Assembly (NCBI RefSeq): GCF_036884845.1
Contig: NZ_CP145732.1
Location: 3,100,001 to 3,164,000 of the forward strand
Reading direction: 5' to 3'
Source of the DNA: Pseudomonas sp. MAG733B
Lineage (GTDB): Bacteria > Pseudomonadota > Gammaproteobacteria > Pseudomonadales > Pseudomonadaceae
DNA: 64,000 bases
This document shows, in pieces, positions 26,782 to 35,030 of the stretch. Positions within the stretch are counted from its first letter, which is position 1. Each line of letters starts with the position of its first letter. The notes under the pieces are model-generated. The model was not told the DNA's origin and ran no database searches. It saw only the letters and a list, made by a program, of their open reading frames with translations. A program made the translations under genes and the position numbers.

Positions 26782-27023
26782 GGATGGCCCTTGGAATGGA
26801 AAGCGAGTCGGCAGGATAGCCCATCCGTCAGTTAGCTCCAGAAGCTGTCAGCTACATCACTGAACCTGCTCAGGTCGACGTATCATTAAATTCAGAATGT
26901 TTCCGGTTTAATCATTTAAGTCCCATCGAATAACTCGATCTGATTAACCAACAATTCGCTGTTTTTTTGATGACGCAACGCCACGATAATTTCGCCACTA
27001 TCAATGCTCAGAGGCAATTCGCG

Positions 27024-27572
27024 ATGGCGAAGGAAGGAAACTACACCGGCACCGCAAAGTGGCTGCATTGGGGCATGGCGCTGATCTGGGTAGCCGCCTG
27101 GGTCATTGGTATCGTGGCGACGCATTGGCGCGATGAATTCAACGCTCACCATGAACTGACCTTCCTGCACAAGGCGATGGCCAGCACGTTGCTGTTTCTC
27201 ATCGTCGCGCGTATCGCCTGGCGGTTGAGTCATCCGGCGCCGGCGCTACCGGATTCGATGAGCCCCATGATGAAGCGCGGCGCGTATGTCGGGCACCTGC
27301 TGCTTTACGCCGTGGCGTTGATCGGATTGCCGCTGTCGGGCTGGTATTGGAGTTCGGTCGCGGATAAACCGATCATGGTGGCGGCGTTGTTCGCACTGCC
27401 ACCGCTGGTCGATCCTGATCAGAGCCTGTACGACCTGGCCAAGGCGATTCACACCTATACAGCCTGGGTTTGTGGCGCCTTGATCGGCGGTCATGTGCTG
27501 GTTGCGCTCAAGCATCACTTCGTTGAAAAGGACGACGTACTCAAGGGCATGCTGCCGGAGCGCGGCAACTGA
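27024..27572 (+). CDS. Cytochrome b561 family membrane protein
   Basis: This 182-residue protein has four membrane helices with conserved histidines: KWLHWGMALIWVAAWVIGI, the helix starting HKAMASTLL, GHLLLYAVALIGLPLSG, and IHTYTAWVCGALIGGHVLVALKHH split over the last helix. It matches the YodB/CybB group of diheme quinol oxidoreductases in the inner membrane. I chose the ATG at 27024 because AGAGG lies 9 nt upstream and helix 1 follows directly; an in-frame ATG at 26967 has weaker support. Confidence 0.9.
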   Translation: MAKEGNYTGTAKWLHWGMALIWVAAWVIGIVATHWRDEFNAHHELTFLHKAMASTLLFLIVARIAWRLSHPAPALPDSMSPMMKRGAYVGHLLLYAVALIGLPLSGWYWSSVADKPIMVAALFALPPLVDPDQSLYDLAKAIHTYTAWVCGALIGGHVLVALKHHFVEKDDVLKGMLPERGN

Positions 27573-27575
27573 TAC

Positions 27576-28247
27576 TTAGCTGCGTCGCTCGGCCACCAGC
27601 AGCAACGACTGCGGCAGCGGACTTTGCGGGTGCTGCGGCTCGCGCAGGCCGGTCAGCTGAAAACCGGCCATGTCCAGCGCAGTGAACCAACTGGACAAGG
27701 TGCGCAAATACCACGGCATCGGTTGCCACCGGCCCTTGAACCCGGCGAAGGTCTCTTCCCGCCAGCCATCCTGATAATCGCCGGCTGCTGCGGCCCACGG
27801 ATGCAGCGTCTGGATCACCAGCGCGCCGCCGGGGACGAGCAGGGCGTGCATGGCGGCGAGCAGGGGGATGATGTCCTGGTGCAACAGGGCGAAGTTGGCG
27901 CAGATCACGTCGTAATCGCGGCCGATGTCCACTTTCGCCTCCACCAATTCTTCATAACTCGCCAGATGCACCGGCGAAGTGCCTGTCGTCTCCGCCGCCT
28001 CGACCAGCGTCGCATCGCCATCCACACCCACCGCATGAATGCCCCGGTCGGCCAGAGCACGCAATAGCCAGCCCTCACCACAACCCAGGTCGAGCACGCG
28101 CTCGGGCTGACGACTCAGCACCGCCAGCAGGACAGCCTGGTCGGTGACCTGGCGGCGGCTTTCGATGCTGCCGCTGCGCACGGCTTCGATCCAGTTGTGG
28201 GCGTTGTCATGCCAGCTTTGCAAGAGGGTGGATTCGAGGGTCGGCAT
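27576..28247 (-). CDS. Class I SAM-dependent methyltransferase
   Basis: This 223-residue protein has SAM motif I VLDLGCGEGWLLRALA, the acidic GVDGDATLV and the PGGALVIQTLHPW region of motif III. The substrate cannot be told from sequence. The start is uncertain; ATG at 28247 gives MPTLESTLLQSWHDNAHNW, a common N-terminus for this group, while in-frame starts at 28301 and 28316 exist. It converges with cytochrome b561, leaving 3 nt. Confidence 0.85.
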   Translation of the reverse strand: MPTLESTLLQSWHDNAHNWIEAVRSGSIESRRQVTDQAVLLAVLSRQPERVLDLGCGEGWLLRALADRGIHAVGVDGDATLVEAAETTGTSPVHLASYEELVEAKVDIGRDYDVICANFALLHQDIIPLLAAMHALLVPGGALVIQTLHPWAAAAGDYQDGWREETFAGFKGRWQPMPWYLRTLSSWFTALDMAGFQLTGLREPQHPQSPLPQSLLLVAERRS

Positions 28248-28381
28248 GTCGATGTCCAGCGCTGATGTTTGAAGGAAAGCATAGGACCGGTCGGAGGTCA
28301 TTGCCGAAAAGCACAAGACTTGCGGCTGAAAAGCCGGATAATGGCCGCCATTCGTTTAGCTCGTTATTCTGGTAATCCCGC

Positions 28382-30586
28382 ATGGAAATCAAGGTCAATT
28401 TTCTCGACAACCTTCGACTTGAAGCCAAGTTCGACGACTTCACGGTGGTGGCCGACCAACCGATTCGCTACAAGGGCGATGGTTCGGCACCGGGTCCGTT
28501 CGATTACTTCCTGGCTTCGTCGGCGTTGTGCGCGGCTTACTTTGTGAAGTTGTACTGCCAGACGCGCAATATTCCCACCGAGAATATCCGCCTGTCGCAG
28601 AACAACATTGTTGACCCGGAAAACCGCTACAACCAGATTTTCAAGATTCAGGTCGAGTTGCCAGCGGATATTTCCGACAAGGATCGCCAGGGCATCTTGC
28701 GTTCCATCGACCGCTGCACCGTGAAAAAAGTGGTGCAGGCCGGGCCTGAGTTCGTGATCGAAGAGGTGGAAAACCTCGACGCCGATGCCCAGGCGTTGCT
28801 GATGCCTGCTTCCATGTCAGAGGCCGGCACCTATATCGCCGGCAAGGACCTGCCGCTGGAGCAAACCATCGCCAATATGTCGGGCATTCTGGCCGGCCTG
28901 GGCATGAAGATTGAAATCGCTTCGTGGCGCAATATCGTGCCTAACGTGTGGTCGCTGCATATCCGCGATGCGCACTCGCCGATGTGTTTTACCAACGGCA
29001 AGGGTGCAACCAAGGAAGGCGCGCTGGCGTCGGCGCTGGGCGAATTCATCGAGCGACTGAATTGCAACTTCTTCTACAACGATCAGTTCTGGGGTGAAGA
29101 ACTCGCCAATGCACCGTTCGTGCATTACCCGAACGAGCGCTGGTTCCAGCCGGGCCCTAAAGATGCGCTGCCTGCCGAGATTCTCGATGAGTACTGCCTG
29201 AAAATTTACAACCGCGACGGCGAGTTGCGCGGCTCGCATCTGTACGACACCAACTCCGGCAATGAAGATCGCGGCATTGTTTCGCTGCCGTTTGTGCGCC
29301 AGTCGGATGGTGAGGTGGTGTACTTCCCGTCCAACCTGATCGAAAACCTGTACCTCAGCAACGGCATGAGTGCCGGTAATACGCTGGCCGAAGCTCAGGT
29401 GCAGTGCCTGTCGGAAATCTTCGAACGCGCGGTCAAGCGCGAAATCATCGAAGGCGAATTTGCCCTGCCGGATGTACCGGCCGAGGTGCTGGCGAAGTAC
29501 CCGGGGATTCTGGCCGGCATTCAGGCGCTGGAAGAGCAGGGCTTTCCGGTGCTGGTGAAGGATGCGTCGCTTGGCGGCGAATTCCCGGTGATGTGCGTCA
29601 CGTTGATGAACCCGCGTACCGGCGGTGTGTTCGCCTCGTTCGGCGCGCACCCAAGTCTTGAAGTGGCACTGGAACGCAGCCTCACGGAGTTGCTGCAAGG
29701 CCGCAGCTTCGAAGGCTTGAACGATCTGCCGCAGCCTACTTTTGAAGGCCATGCGGTGACCGAGCCGAACAACTTCGTCGAGCACTTCATCGACTCCAGC
29801 GGCGTGGTGTCGTGGCGCTTCTTCAGTGCCAAATCGGATTACGAATTCGTCGAGTGGGACTTCTCCGGCCAGGGTGAAATCTCCAATACCGAAGAAGCCG
29901 CGACGCTGTTCGGCATTCTCGAAGGCATGGGCAAAGAAGCCTACATGGCGGTGTATGAACACATCGGCGCAACGGCCTGCCGCATCCTGGTGCCGGATTA
30001 TTCGGAGATCTATCCGGTCGACGATCTGATCTGGGATAACACCAACAAGGCGTTGTTCTTCCGCGCCGACATCCTGAATCTGCATAGCCTGGACGAAGCC
30101 GAACTGAAGAGCCTGGTAGAGCGTCTGGTCGAAAGTGAGCTGGACGACTACACCGACATCACCACGTTGATCGGCATCGAATTTGACGACAACACCGCTT
30201 GGGGTCAGTTGACGATCCTGGAATTGAAACTGCTGATCTATCTCGCCTTGCAGCAATTCGAAGAGGCGAAAGAAGCGGTGGAAATGTTCCTGCAGTACAA
30301 CGACAACACGGTCGAGCGCGGCTTGTTCTACCAGGCTGTGAATGCGGTGCTGGAGATGGAACTGGACGAAGACCTGGAGCTGGAAGACTACGAGGCCAAT
30401 TTCCGCCGGATGTTCGGCAGCGAGCGGATCGACGCAGCGATCGGCTCGGTGAACGGCAGCGTGCGCTTCCATGGCCTGACGCCGACGAGCATGAAGCTGG
30501 AAGGGCTCGATCGTCATCTGCGTTTGATCGACAGCTACAAAAAGCTGCACGCGGCGCGGGCCAAAGTGGCTGCCTTGTCCAGTTGA
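28382..30586 (+). CDS. OsmC-YcaO fusion protein
   Basis: This 734-residue protein has an OsmC-like domain in residues 1-140 (GDGSAPGPFDYFLASSALCAAYF, with the redox-type Cys) fused to a YcaO domain. The latter shows the ATP-binding acidic segments GALASALGEFIERLNC and AQVQCLSEIFERAVKREI. An acidic C-terminal helical region (residues 590-680) follows. E. coli YcaO, linked to RimO-dependent modification of ribosomal protein S12, is shorter. YcaO domains activate amide backbones with ATP; OsmC domains reduce peroxides. No peptide-modification partner genes are adjacent. A strong terminator follows. Confidence 0.92.
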   Translation: MEIKVNFLDNLRLEAKFDDFTVVADQPIRYKGDGSAPGPFDYFLASSALCAAYFVKLYCQTRNIPTENIRLSQNNIVDPENRYNQIFKIQVELPADISDKDRQGILRSIDRCTVKKVVQAGPEFVIEEVENLDADAQALLMPASMSEAGTYIAGKDLPLEQTIANMSGILAGLGMKIEIASWRNIVPNVWSLHIRDAHSPMCFTNGKGATKEGALASALGEFIERLNCNFFYNDQFWGEELANAPFVHYPNERWFQPGPKDALPAEILDEYCLKIYNRDGELRGSHLYDTNSGNEDRGIVSLPFVRQSDGEVVYFPSNLIENLYLSNGMSAGNTLAEAQVQCLSEIFERAVKREIIEGEFALPDVPAEVLAKYPGILAGIQALEEQGFPVLVKDASLGGEFPVMCVTLMNPRTGGVFASFGAHPSLEVALERSLTELLQGRSFEGLNDLPQPTFEGHAVTEPNNFVEHFIDSSGVVSWRFFSAKSDYEFVEWDFSGQGEISNTEEAATLFGILEGMGKEAYMAVYEHIGATACRILVPDYSEIYPVDDLIWDNTNKALFFRADILNLHSLDEAELKSLVERLVESELDDYTDITTLIGIEFDDNTAWGQLTILELKLLIYLALQQFEEAKEAVEMFLQYNDNTVERGLFYQAVNAVLEMELDEDLELEDYEANFRRMFGSERIDAAIGSVNGSVRFHGLTPTSMKLEGLDRHLRLIDSYKKLHAARAKVAALSS

Positions 30587-30628
30587 TAGCTGTCGGGTCC
30601 TGAACCCGTTTACGTTCGTTTCACCCTG

Positions 30629-30661
30629 ACGCCCGATGCATTGCATCGGGCGTTTTGTTTT
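30629..30661 (+). terminator. Rho-independent terminator after OsmC-YcaO
   Basis: A stem made from ACGCCCGATGC and GCATCGGGCGT with a very short loop is followed by TTTTGTTTTTT. It lies 43 nt after the stop codon. Confidence 0.92.
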
Positions 30662-30800
30662 TTAGGGCGGCTGAAGTTTCTATGCGCTCCTCACATAGGA
30701 TTAATGCAGATACATCACTGTTCTTTCAAATGTCCGGGGCACATTCTTAGGCGAAACAGCAACGCCAACTCACCTCGTTCTTACAAAAGAGAGCCATTAA

Positions 30801-31184
30801 ATGAGTGTGTTTACCCACGTTACCGTCGGCACCAATGACTTGAGCAAAGCCCGCAACTTCTACGACAACGTACTGGGCGAAATTGGCCATAAACGTCTAG
30901 CGGATCTCGGTGAAAACGGTTCTATCTGGGGCGAGGATGCACCGGCCTTCTTCGTTCTGAAACCGGCTGACGGGGCACCCGCCAGCGTCGGCAATGGTGT
31001 GACCGTCAGCTTCGAGGCGCCGACGCGTGCCGCCATCGACGCTTTCCACGCCGCAGCGTTGGCCGCTGGCGGTACCTGTGAAGGTCTGCCTGGGCCGCGT
31101 GGCTGGGCACCGAACGCCTATGCCGCATATGCCCGCGATCTGGACGGCAACAAATTGGCCGCCTATTGCTTCAAAGCGGATTAA
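30801..31184 (+). CDS. VOC-family (glyoxalase/bleomycin-resistance fold) protein
   Basis: This 127-residue protein has the paired beta-alpha-beta-beta-beta pattern of the vicinal-oxygen-chelate fold (FTHVTVGTNDLSKARNFYDNVLG at the start, YARDLDGNKLAAYCF at the end). Members are metal-dependent lyases, dioxygenases or drug-binding proteins, and the substrate is not predictable. Candidate metal ligands are His5 and the late Glu/Asp residues. It is monocistronic, with the OsmC-YcaO terminator upstream. Confidence 0.88.
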   Translation: MSVFTHVTVGTNDLSKARNFYDNVLGEIGHKRLADLGENGSIWGEDAPAFFVLKPADGAPASVGNGVTVSFEAPTRAAIDAFHAAALAAGGTCEGLPGPRGWAPNAYAAYARDLDGNKLAAYCFKAD

Positions 31185-31193
31185 GGCTGTCAG

Positions 31194-31220
31194 GAGGCCA
31201 GCCTTGAACGGGCCGGCCTC
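31194..31220 (+). terminator. Possible terminator hairpin after VOC gene
   Basis: GAGGCCAGCC and GGCCGGCCTC form a stem with one mismatch 10 nt after the stop codon. No clear T-run follows, so the call is weak. Confidence 0.4.
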
Positions 31221-31342
31221 ATCAACTGTTTGCTCTAAAAATTCCCAAGTAACGCCAATACATTTTCAGTCTTCGGGACCTGAAAAATACGTCGTACCCG
31301 CGTTTTCATAAAATAATAACAATCAAAGCCTTGAGGCCTTTA

Positions 31343-32623
31343 ATGAAGAAGCGCTCACTGTTTGGCCTGTTCGTTTTTTCAATGTCCGCAAGTTCACTGC
31401 AAGCGCAGGCTGACGAAACCCAGGAAGGTTTTGTCGAGGGTGGGGCCGCGACGATCCTTGCACGCAATATGTATTTCAACCGCAACTCACTGTCCGACTA
31501 TCCGGATTCAATCGGATGGGGGCAGGGTTTCCTGATGGACTACAAGTCCGGGTTCACCCAAGGCGAAATCGGCTTCGGCATCGATGCAAGTGCCTATACC
31601 GCTTACAAACTGGATGGTGGGCGCGGTACGGTGGGCACGGGCATGTTTCCCGCCGATGGCGATGGGGAAAGAACAGAGTCGTCTACCGCCAATGCGGCGG
31701 TGAAGATGAAATGGTCGAATACGGTGCTCAAGTATGGCGACCTGCGTCCTTACAATCCGGTCTTCGCAACGCCAGACTTGCGTTTGATGCCGATGACCAC
31801 AAGAGGCATCCAGTTGTTAAGTGATGACATTGACAAGGTCAGCATTGATGTCGGGCACTTCTATTCATCCAGGGGTTATACAAGCACCGGCCACGATGGT
31901 GGTTTCATGGCCGGATACGCCGGAGTAGACGCCGGCAACGTGGACTACGCCGGTTTGACGTATCAGCCAGTCGATGAGGGTAGCGTCGCGTTTTATGCCT
32001 CCCGTGCAGAGGATTTATGGCGCCAGTACTACGTGAATGCGAACTACAGCTTCGCGCTCACGGAAGAGCAATCGCTGAGTTTCGACTTCAATCTGTATCG
32101 CTCACTTGATGAAGGGAATGCCAATGCTGGTGCGATAAACGTCACGGCCTGGTCGTTGGCGCCCTCATACGGAATCGGTCCACACACCTTCACGCTGTCT
32201 TATCAAAAAATCCATGGCAGCCAGCCGTTCGATTATCTGATGGCGTCAGATGGCACTTACATGGACTCCATCTACCTGGCCAACTCTTCGCAATATGGCG
32301 ACTTCAACGGGCCGGGTGAGCAGTCGGTAGGCCTCGGTTATGCGTATGACTTTGGCAGTACAGGCTACTTACATACAACGCTCAGCTTTCGATATGTCTA
32401 CGGGTTCGATATCGATAATGAAAAAGTCGATCCGGAAGGCCTGTACGCCTACTTCGCCCATTCGGACAAACAGATCGAACGAGACATCGACCTGAAGACC
32501 GTCGTGGAAAGCGGTGCCCTGAAAAACCTGTCGGTACGCGTGCGCTATGCCGACCAATCATTTACCGGGGACAGCGTTAAGCAACTTCGAATAATTACCG
32601 AATACCCGTTCGATCTTTTTTGA
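31343..32623 (+). CDS. OprD-family outer-membrane porin
   Basis: This 426-residue protein has a signal peptide (KKRSLFGLFVFSMSASSLQAQA) and the OprD-type start of the mature barrel (FVEGGAATILARNMYFNRN, then GFLMDYKSGFTQGEIGFGID). It ends in a barrel strand with a terminal Phe. OprD porins admit basic amino acids, peptides or carboxylates. The ATG at 31343 has TGAGG upstream. It is followed after 38 nt by a secreted amidohydrolase, so the pair probably takes up and hydrolyses one substrate class. Confidence 0.9.
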   Translation: MKKRSLFGLFVFSMSASSLQAQADETQEGFVEGGAATILARNMYFNRNSLSDYPDSIGWGQGFLMDYKSGFTQGEIGFGIDASAYTAYKLDGGRGTVGTGMFPADGDGERTESSTANAAVKMKWSNTVLKYGDLRPYNPVFATPDLRLMPMTTRGIQLLSDDIDKVSIDVGHFYSSRGYTSTGHDGGFMAGYAGVDAGNVDYAGLTYQPVDEGSVAFYASRAEDLWRQYYVNANYSFALTEEQSLSFDFNLYRSLDEGNANAGAINVTAWSLAPSYGIGPHTFTLSYQKIHGSQPFDYLMASDGTYMDSIYLANSSQYGDFNGPGEQSVGLGYAYDFGSTGYLHTTLSFRYVYGFDIDNEKVDPEGLYAYFAHSDKQIERDIDLKTVVESGALKNLSVRVRYADQSFTGDSVKQLRIITEYPFDLF

Positions 32624-32661
32624 TGTGCACATCCCAATCCAATAAAAACAAGAGGTTTCAC

Positions 32662-33969
32662 ATGAAGAACTTTCCGGTCAAGTGCATCGCCTTGGCGGTC
32701 ACACTTTCTTGCATGGCGTTGTCCGCGCACGCCGATACCGTGTATGTCCATGCGGGCCGTCTGGTGGATGTCGAGAAAGGCAAGGTGCTGAACGATCAAC
32801 GCATCAAGATCGAGGGTGAACGCATCGTTGCCGTGGAACCGTGGAGTGCGCCGCCGGCCGACAGCAAAGTGATTGATTGGTCATCCAGGACCGTGTTGCC
32901 GGGGCTGATCGACATGCACACGCATATCTCCGATTGGGACATGACCAACAACGTGGCTGAGCCGCTCCTGCATTCGCCGCAAGACGTCGCGCTGATGGGG
33001 GCCAAACATGCCTATCAAACCTTGCGCGCAGGTTTTACCACGGTGCACGACCTGGGCACCTATCGCGCGTTCACCGACGTCGCGCTGCGTGATGCGATCA
33101 ACGAAAACCGCGTGCTGGGGCCTCGAATGAATGTCGTGGGTGCGTACATCACCGTTGCCGGTGGTGGCGGCGAGGTGACGGGATTTGCGCCGGGTGTGGA
33201 GATCCCGGCCGATATGCGCGTGGGTGTTTACCGCGATGCCAATGACGCCAAACTCAAGACCCGCTACCTGTTCCAGCATGGCGTAGACACCATCAAGATG
33301 ATGGGCACCGGATCGGTTTTGGCCGAAGGCACCGAACCCGGCCAAATGGAAATGACCGAAGAAGAAATGCGCGCCGTCGTCCAGGAAGCCAAGGTTCATA
33401 AAAGCTATGCCACGGTCCACGCACATGGTGCAGAAGGGATCAAAGCCGCCATTCGCGCAGGCGTCAGGTCCGTTGAACATGCGTCGCTACTGGACGATGA
33501 AGGCATCAAAATGGCGAAGGACAACGGCACCTATTTGGTGATGGATATCTACAACGGCGACTACATCGATAAAGTCGGCCGCAAGGAAAACTGGCCCGAA
33601 AGTTACTTGCGCAAAAACACCGAAACCACCGACGTACAGCGTCAGGCATTTCGCAAAGCGGTCAAGGCCGGGGTGAAAATTGCCTATGGCACGGACGCCG
33701 GGGTTTATCCGATTGGCACCAACGCAAAACAGTTCGCGTACATGGTGAAGTACGGCATGACGCCCATGCAGGCGATTCAGTCCGCGACCGTCGTGGCGGC
33801 TGACCTGCTCAATTGGCAGGCGGATGTAGGCGCCGTGAGTGCGGGTCGCTTCGCCGATTTGATCGCCGTCGACGGTGATCCGATTGCTGACATTTCAGTG
33901 CTTGAAACCCTTCCCGTGGTGATGAAGGGCGGGGCAATCGTGCCGGCGGATGTGTTGCCCGGTCTGTAA
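32662..33969 (+). CDS. Secreted metal-dependent amidohydrolase (dipeptidase-like)
   Basis: This 435-residue protein has a signal peptide ending ALSAHA and the amidohydrolase-superfamily metal ligands: DMHTHI, a candidate bridging Lys in DTIKMMGTG, VHAHG, SVEHAS and YGTDAGV. This set resembles the imidazolonepropionase/Xaa-Pro or Xaa-Arg dipeptidase branch. It probably acts in the periplasm on a peptide or acylamide taken up by the adjacent porin. AGAGG precedes the ATG at 32662; an earlier in-frame start at 32620 would spoil the signal peptide. Confidence 0.9.
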   Translation: MKNFPVKCIALAVTLSCMALSAHADTVYVHAGRLVDVEKGKVLNDQRIKIEGERIVAVEPWSAPPADSKVIDWSSRTVLPGLIDMHTHISDWDMTNNVAEPLLHSPQDVALMGAKHAYQTLRAGFTTVHDLGTYRAFTDVALRDAINENRVLGPRMNVVGAYITVAGGGGEVTGFAPGVEIPADMRVGVYRDANDAKLKTRYLFQHGVDTIKMMGTGSVLAEGTEPGQMEMTEEEMRAVVQEAKVHKSYATVHAHGAEGIKAAIRAGVRSVEHASLLDDEGIKMAKDNGTYLVMDIYNGDYIDKVGRKENWPESYLRKNTETTDVQRQAFRKAVKAGVKIAYGTDAGVYPIGTNAKQFAYMVKYGMTPMQAIQSATVVAADLLNWQADVGAVSAGRFADLIAVDGDPIADISVLETLPVVMKGGAIVPADVLPGL

Positions 33970-33986
33970 AGCAGCAAGACGATAGA

Positions 33987-34020
33987 GCTGGAAGTCCGGG
34001 GTCAAATCCGGACTTCCAGC
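33987..34020. terminator. Bidirectional terminator hairpin
   Basis: Perfect 13-nt arms GCTGGAAGTCCGG and CCGGACTTCCAGC enclose an 8-nt loop between two convergent genes. A T-rich stretch (ATTTTATTT) follows on the + strand. Confidence 0.85.
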
Positions 34021-34027
34021 CAAGATT

Positions 34028-34405
34028 TTATTTGAAGGTAATCGCCCACGTGATAAAGGCTGCGATCCCGGTCGTACAAGTCAGCGCGGTAAGAAAAAGA
34101 ATGTCGATCAACTTTTCCAGAAAATGATTGCGGGCCACTTTTCTGGTACGCAACGACCAGTACGAAAGTATGGTCGTGATCAAATACAGGATGGCGTTCA
34201 CCGCAAGAAAGTCATCGCCCATCGAGTCTGCACTTCTCAGTGTTGAAACGACCTGGAAGATCCCGATCACCGTAATGCACACGCCCACCATCGCGGCTGA
34301 CGCGGTAAACACATGAACGCAGATGTCTTCATCGAGGCTGATGAGGTCTTTTTTATCGTTCATGTCAGATGACTGCGTGTGCTGACGTTCGGCCGGCGCA
34401 TCCAT
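34028..34405 (-). CDS. Small hypothetical inner-membrane protein
   Basis: This 125-residue protein has three predicted membrane helices: HVFTASAAMVGVCITVIGIF, NAILYLITTILSYW and ILFLTALTCTTGIAAFITWA. The hydrophilic N-terminus contains DKKDLISLDEDICVH. I do not recognise the family. The start is uncertain (ATG at 34405 or 34363, neither with a clear ribosome site). It is divergent from the next hypothetical gene and ends at the bidirectional terminator. Confidence 0.7.
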   Translation of the reverse strand: MDAPAERQHTQSSDMNDKKDLISLDEDICVHVFTASAAMVGVCITVIGIFQVVSTLRSADSMGDDFLAVNAILYLITTILSYWSLRTRKVARNHFLEKLIDILFLTALTCTTGIAAFITWAITFK

Positions 34406-34596
34406 ATTGCTTTGCAGGCTCGCATAGCGTGACTCCCGTTTTCATCATCGCTTTTGATTAATTGCGAAGTAAAAAAATAGTCGCATAGGCCATCTATTTC
34501 AAACTTGATGGTAGCTTGTCTGATCGACTGGGTTGTCGAGACTGATAACCGTAGGACAGCAACTCAAATCATGAACATGGAAAGGGAGATACGGAG

Positions 34597-35025
34597 ATGG
34601 CCGAAGAAGTTTTGAAGTGGAAACTGGTGAATTTTCTGGTGGCCGATGCCGAGGTGGACTACCACACCGTGAGTGATGTCTACGACGTCGTCGGGAGTGG
34701 CGATGTGGACGTGTTGGGCGACGTGCTGGAGACCTTCAAGGAAATACATGGCGGGTTGTGGGTTGGCGGAGGGCTGGTGATTACCCCGCGTGTGGTGCGC
34801 TTGAGCGCCAATGCGCTGAATCGTGCCGTCCAGGAGGGAACCCTCGATATCGAACTCCCGCACTCAATGATCCGCAAGGTCAGCGTCGAAGGTGGGTTCA
34901 TCACCAAAATCGTCCGTTTGGACACCCGTGCCGGCAGCGTTAAATTCCGCTGCTATGGGGCGAAGGCAGTCGCCGCGCTGATAGAAACGCTGATCCCCTC
35001 ACGGGCGTCGATGTCCGCCGTATAA
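34597..35025 (+). CDS. Hypothetical protein, possible GRAM/PH-like fold
   Basis: This 142-residue protein has GGGLVITPRVVRLSANALNR and IELPHSMIRKVSVEGGFITKIVRLDTRAGSV-like alternating beta sequence. That is reminiscent of bacterial PH or GRAM domains, but it is only a pattern impression. No signal peptide or membrane segment is seen. GGGAGATACGGAG precedes the ATG. It converges with the DUF1704 gene, with 5 nt between the stop codons. Confidence 0.7.
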   Translation: MAEEVLKWKLVNFLVADAEVDYHTVSDVYDVVGSGDVDVLGDVLETFKEIHGGLWVGGGLVITPRVVRLSANALNRAVQEGTLDIELPHSMIRKVSVEGGFITKIVRLDTRAGSVKFRCYGAKAVAALIETLIPSRASMSAV

Positions 35026-35030
35026 GCGTT

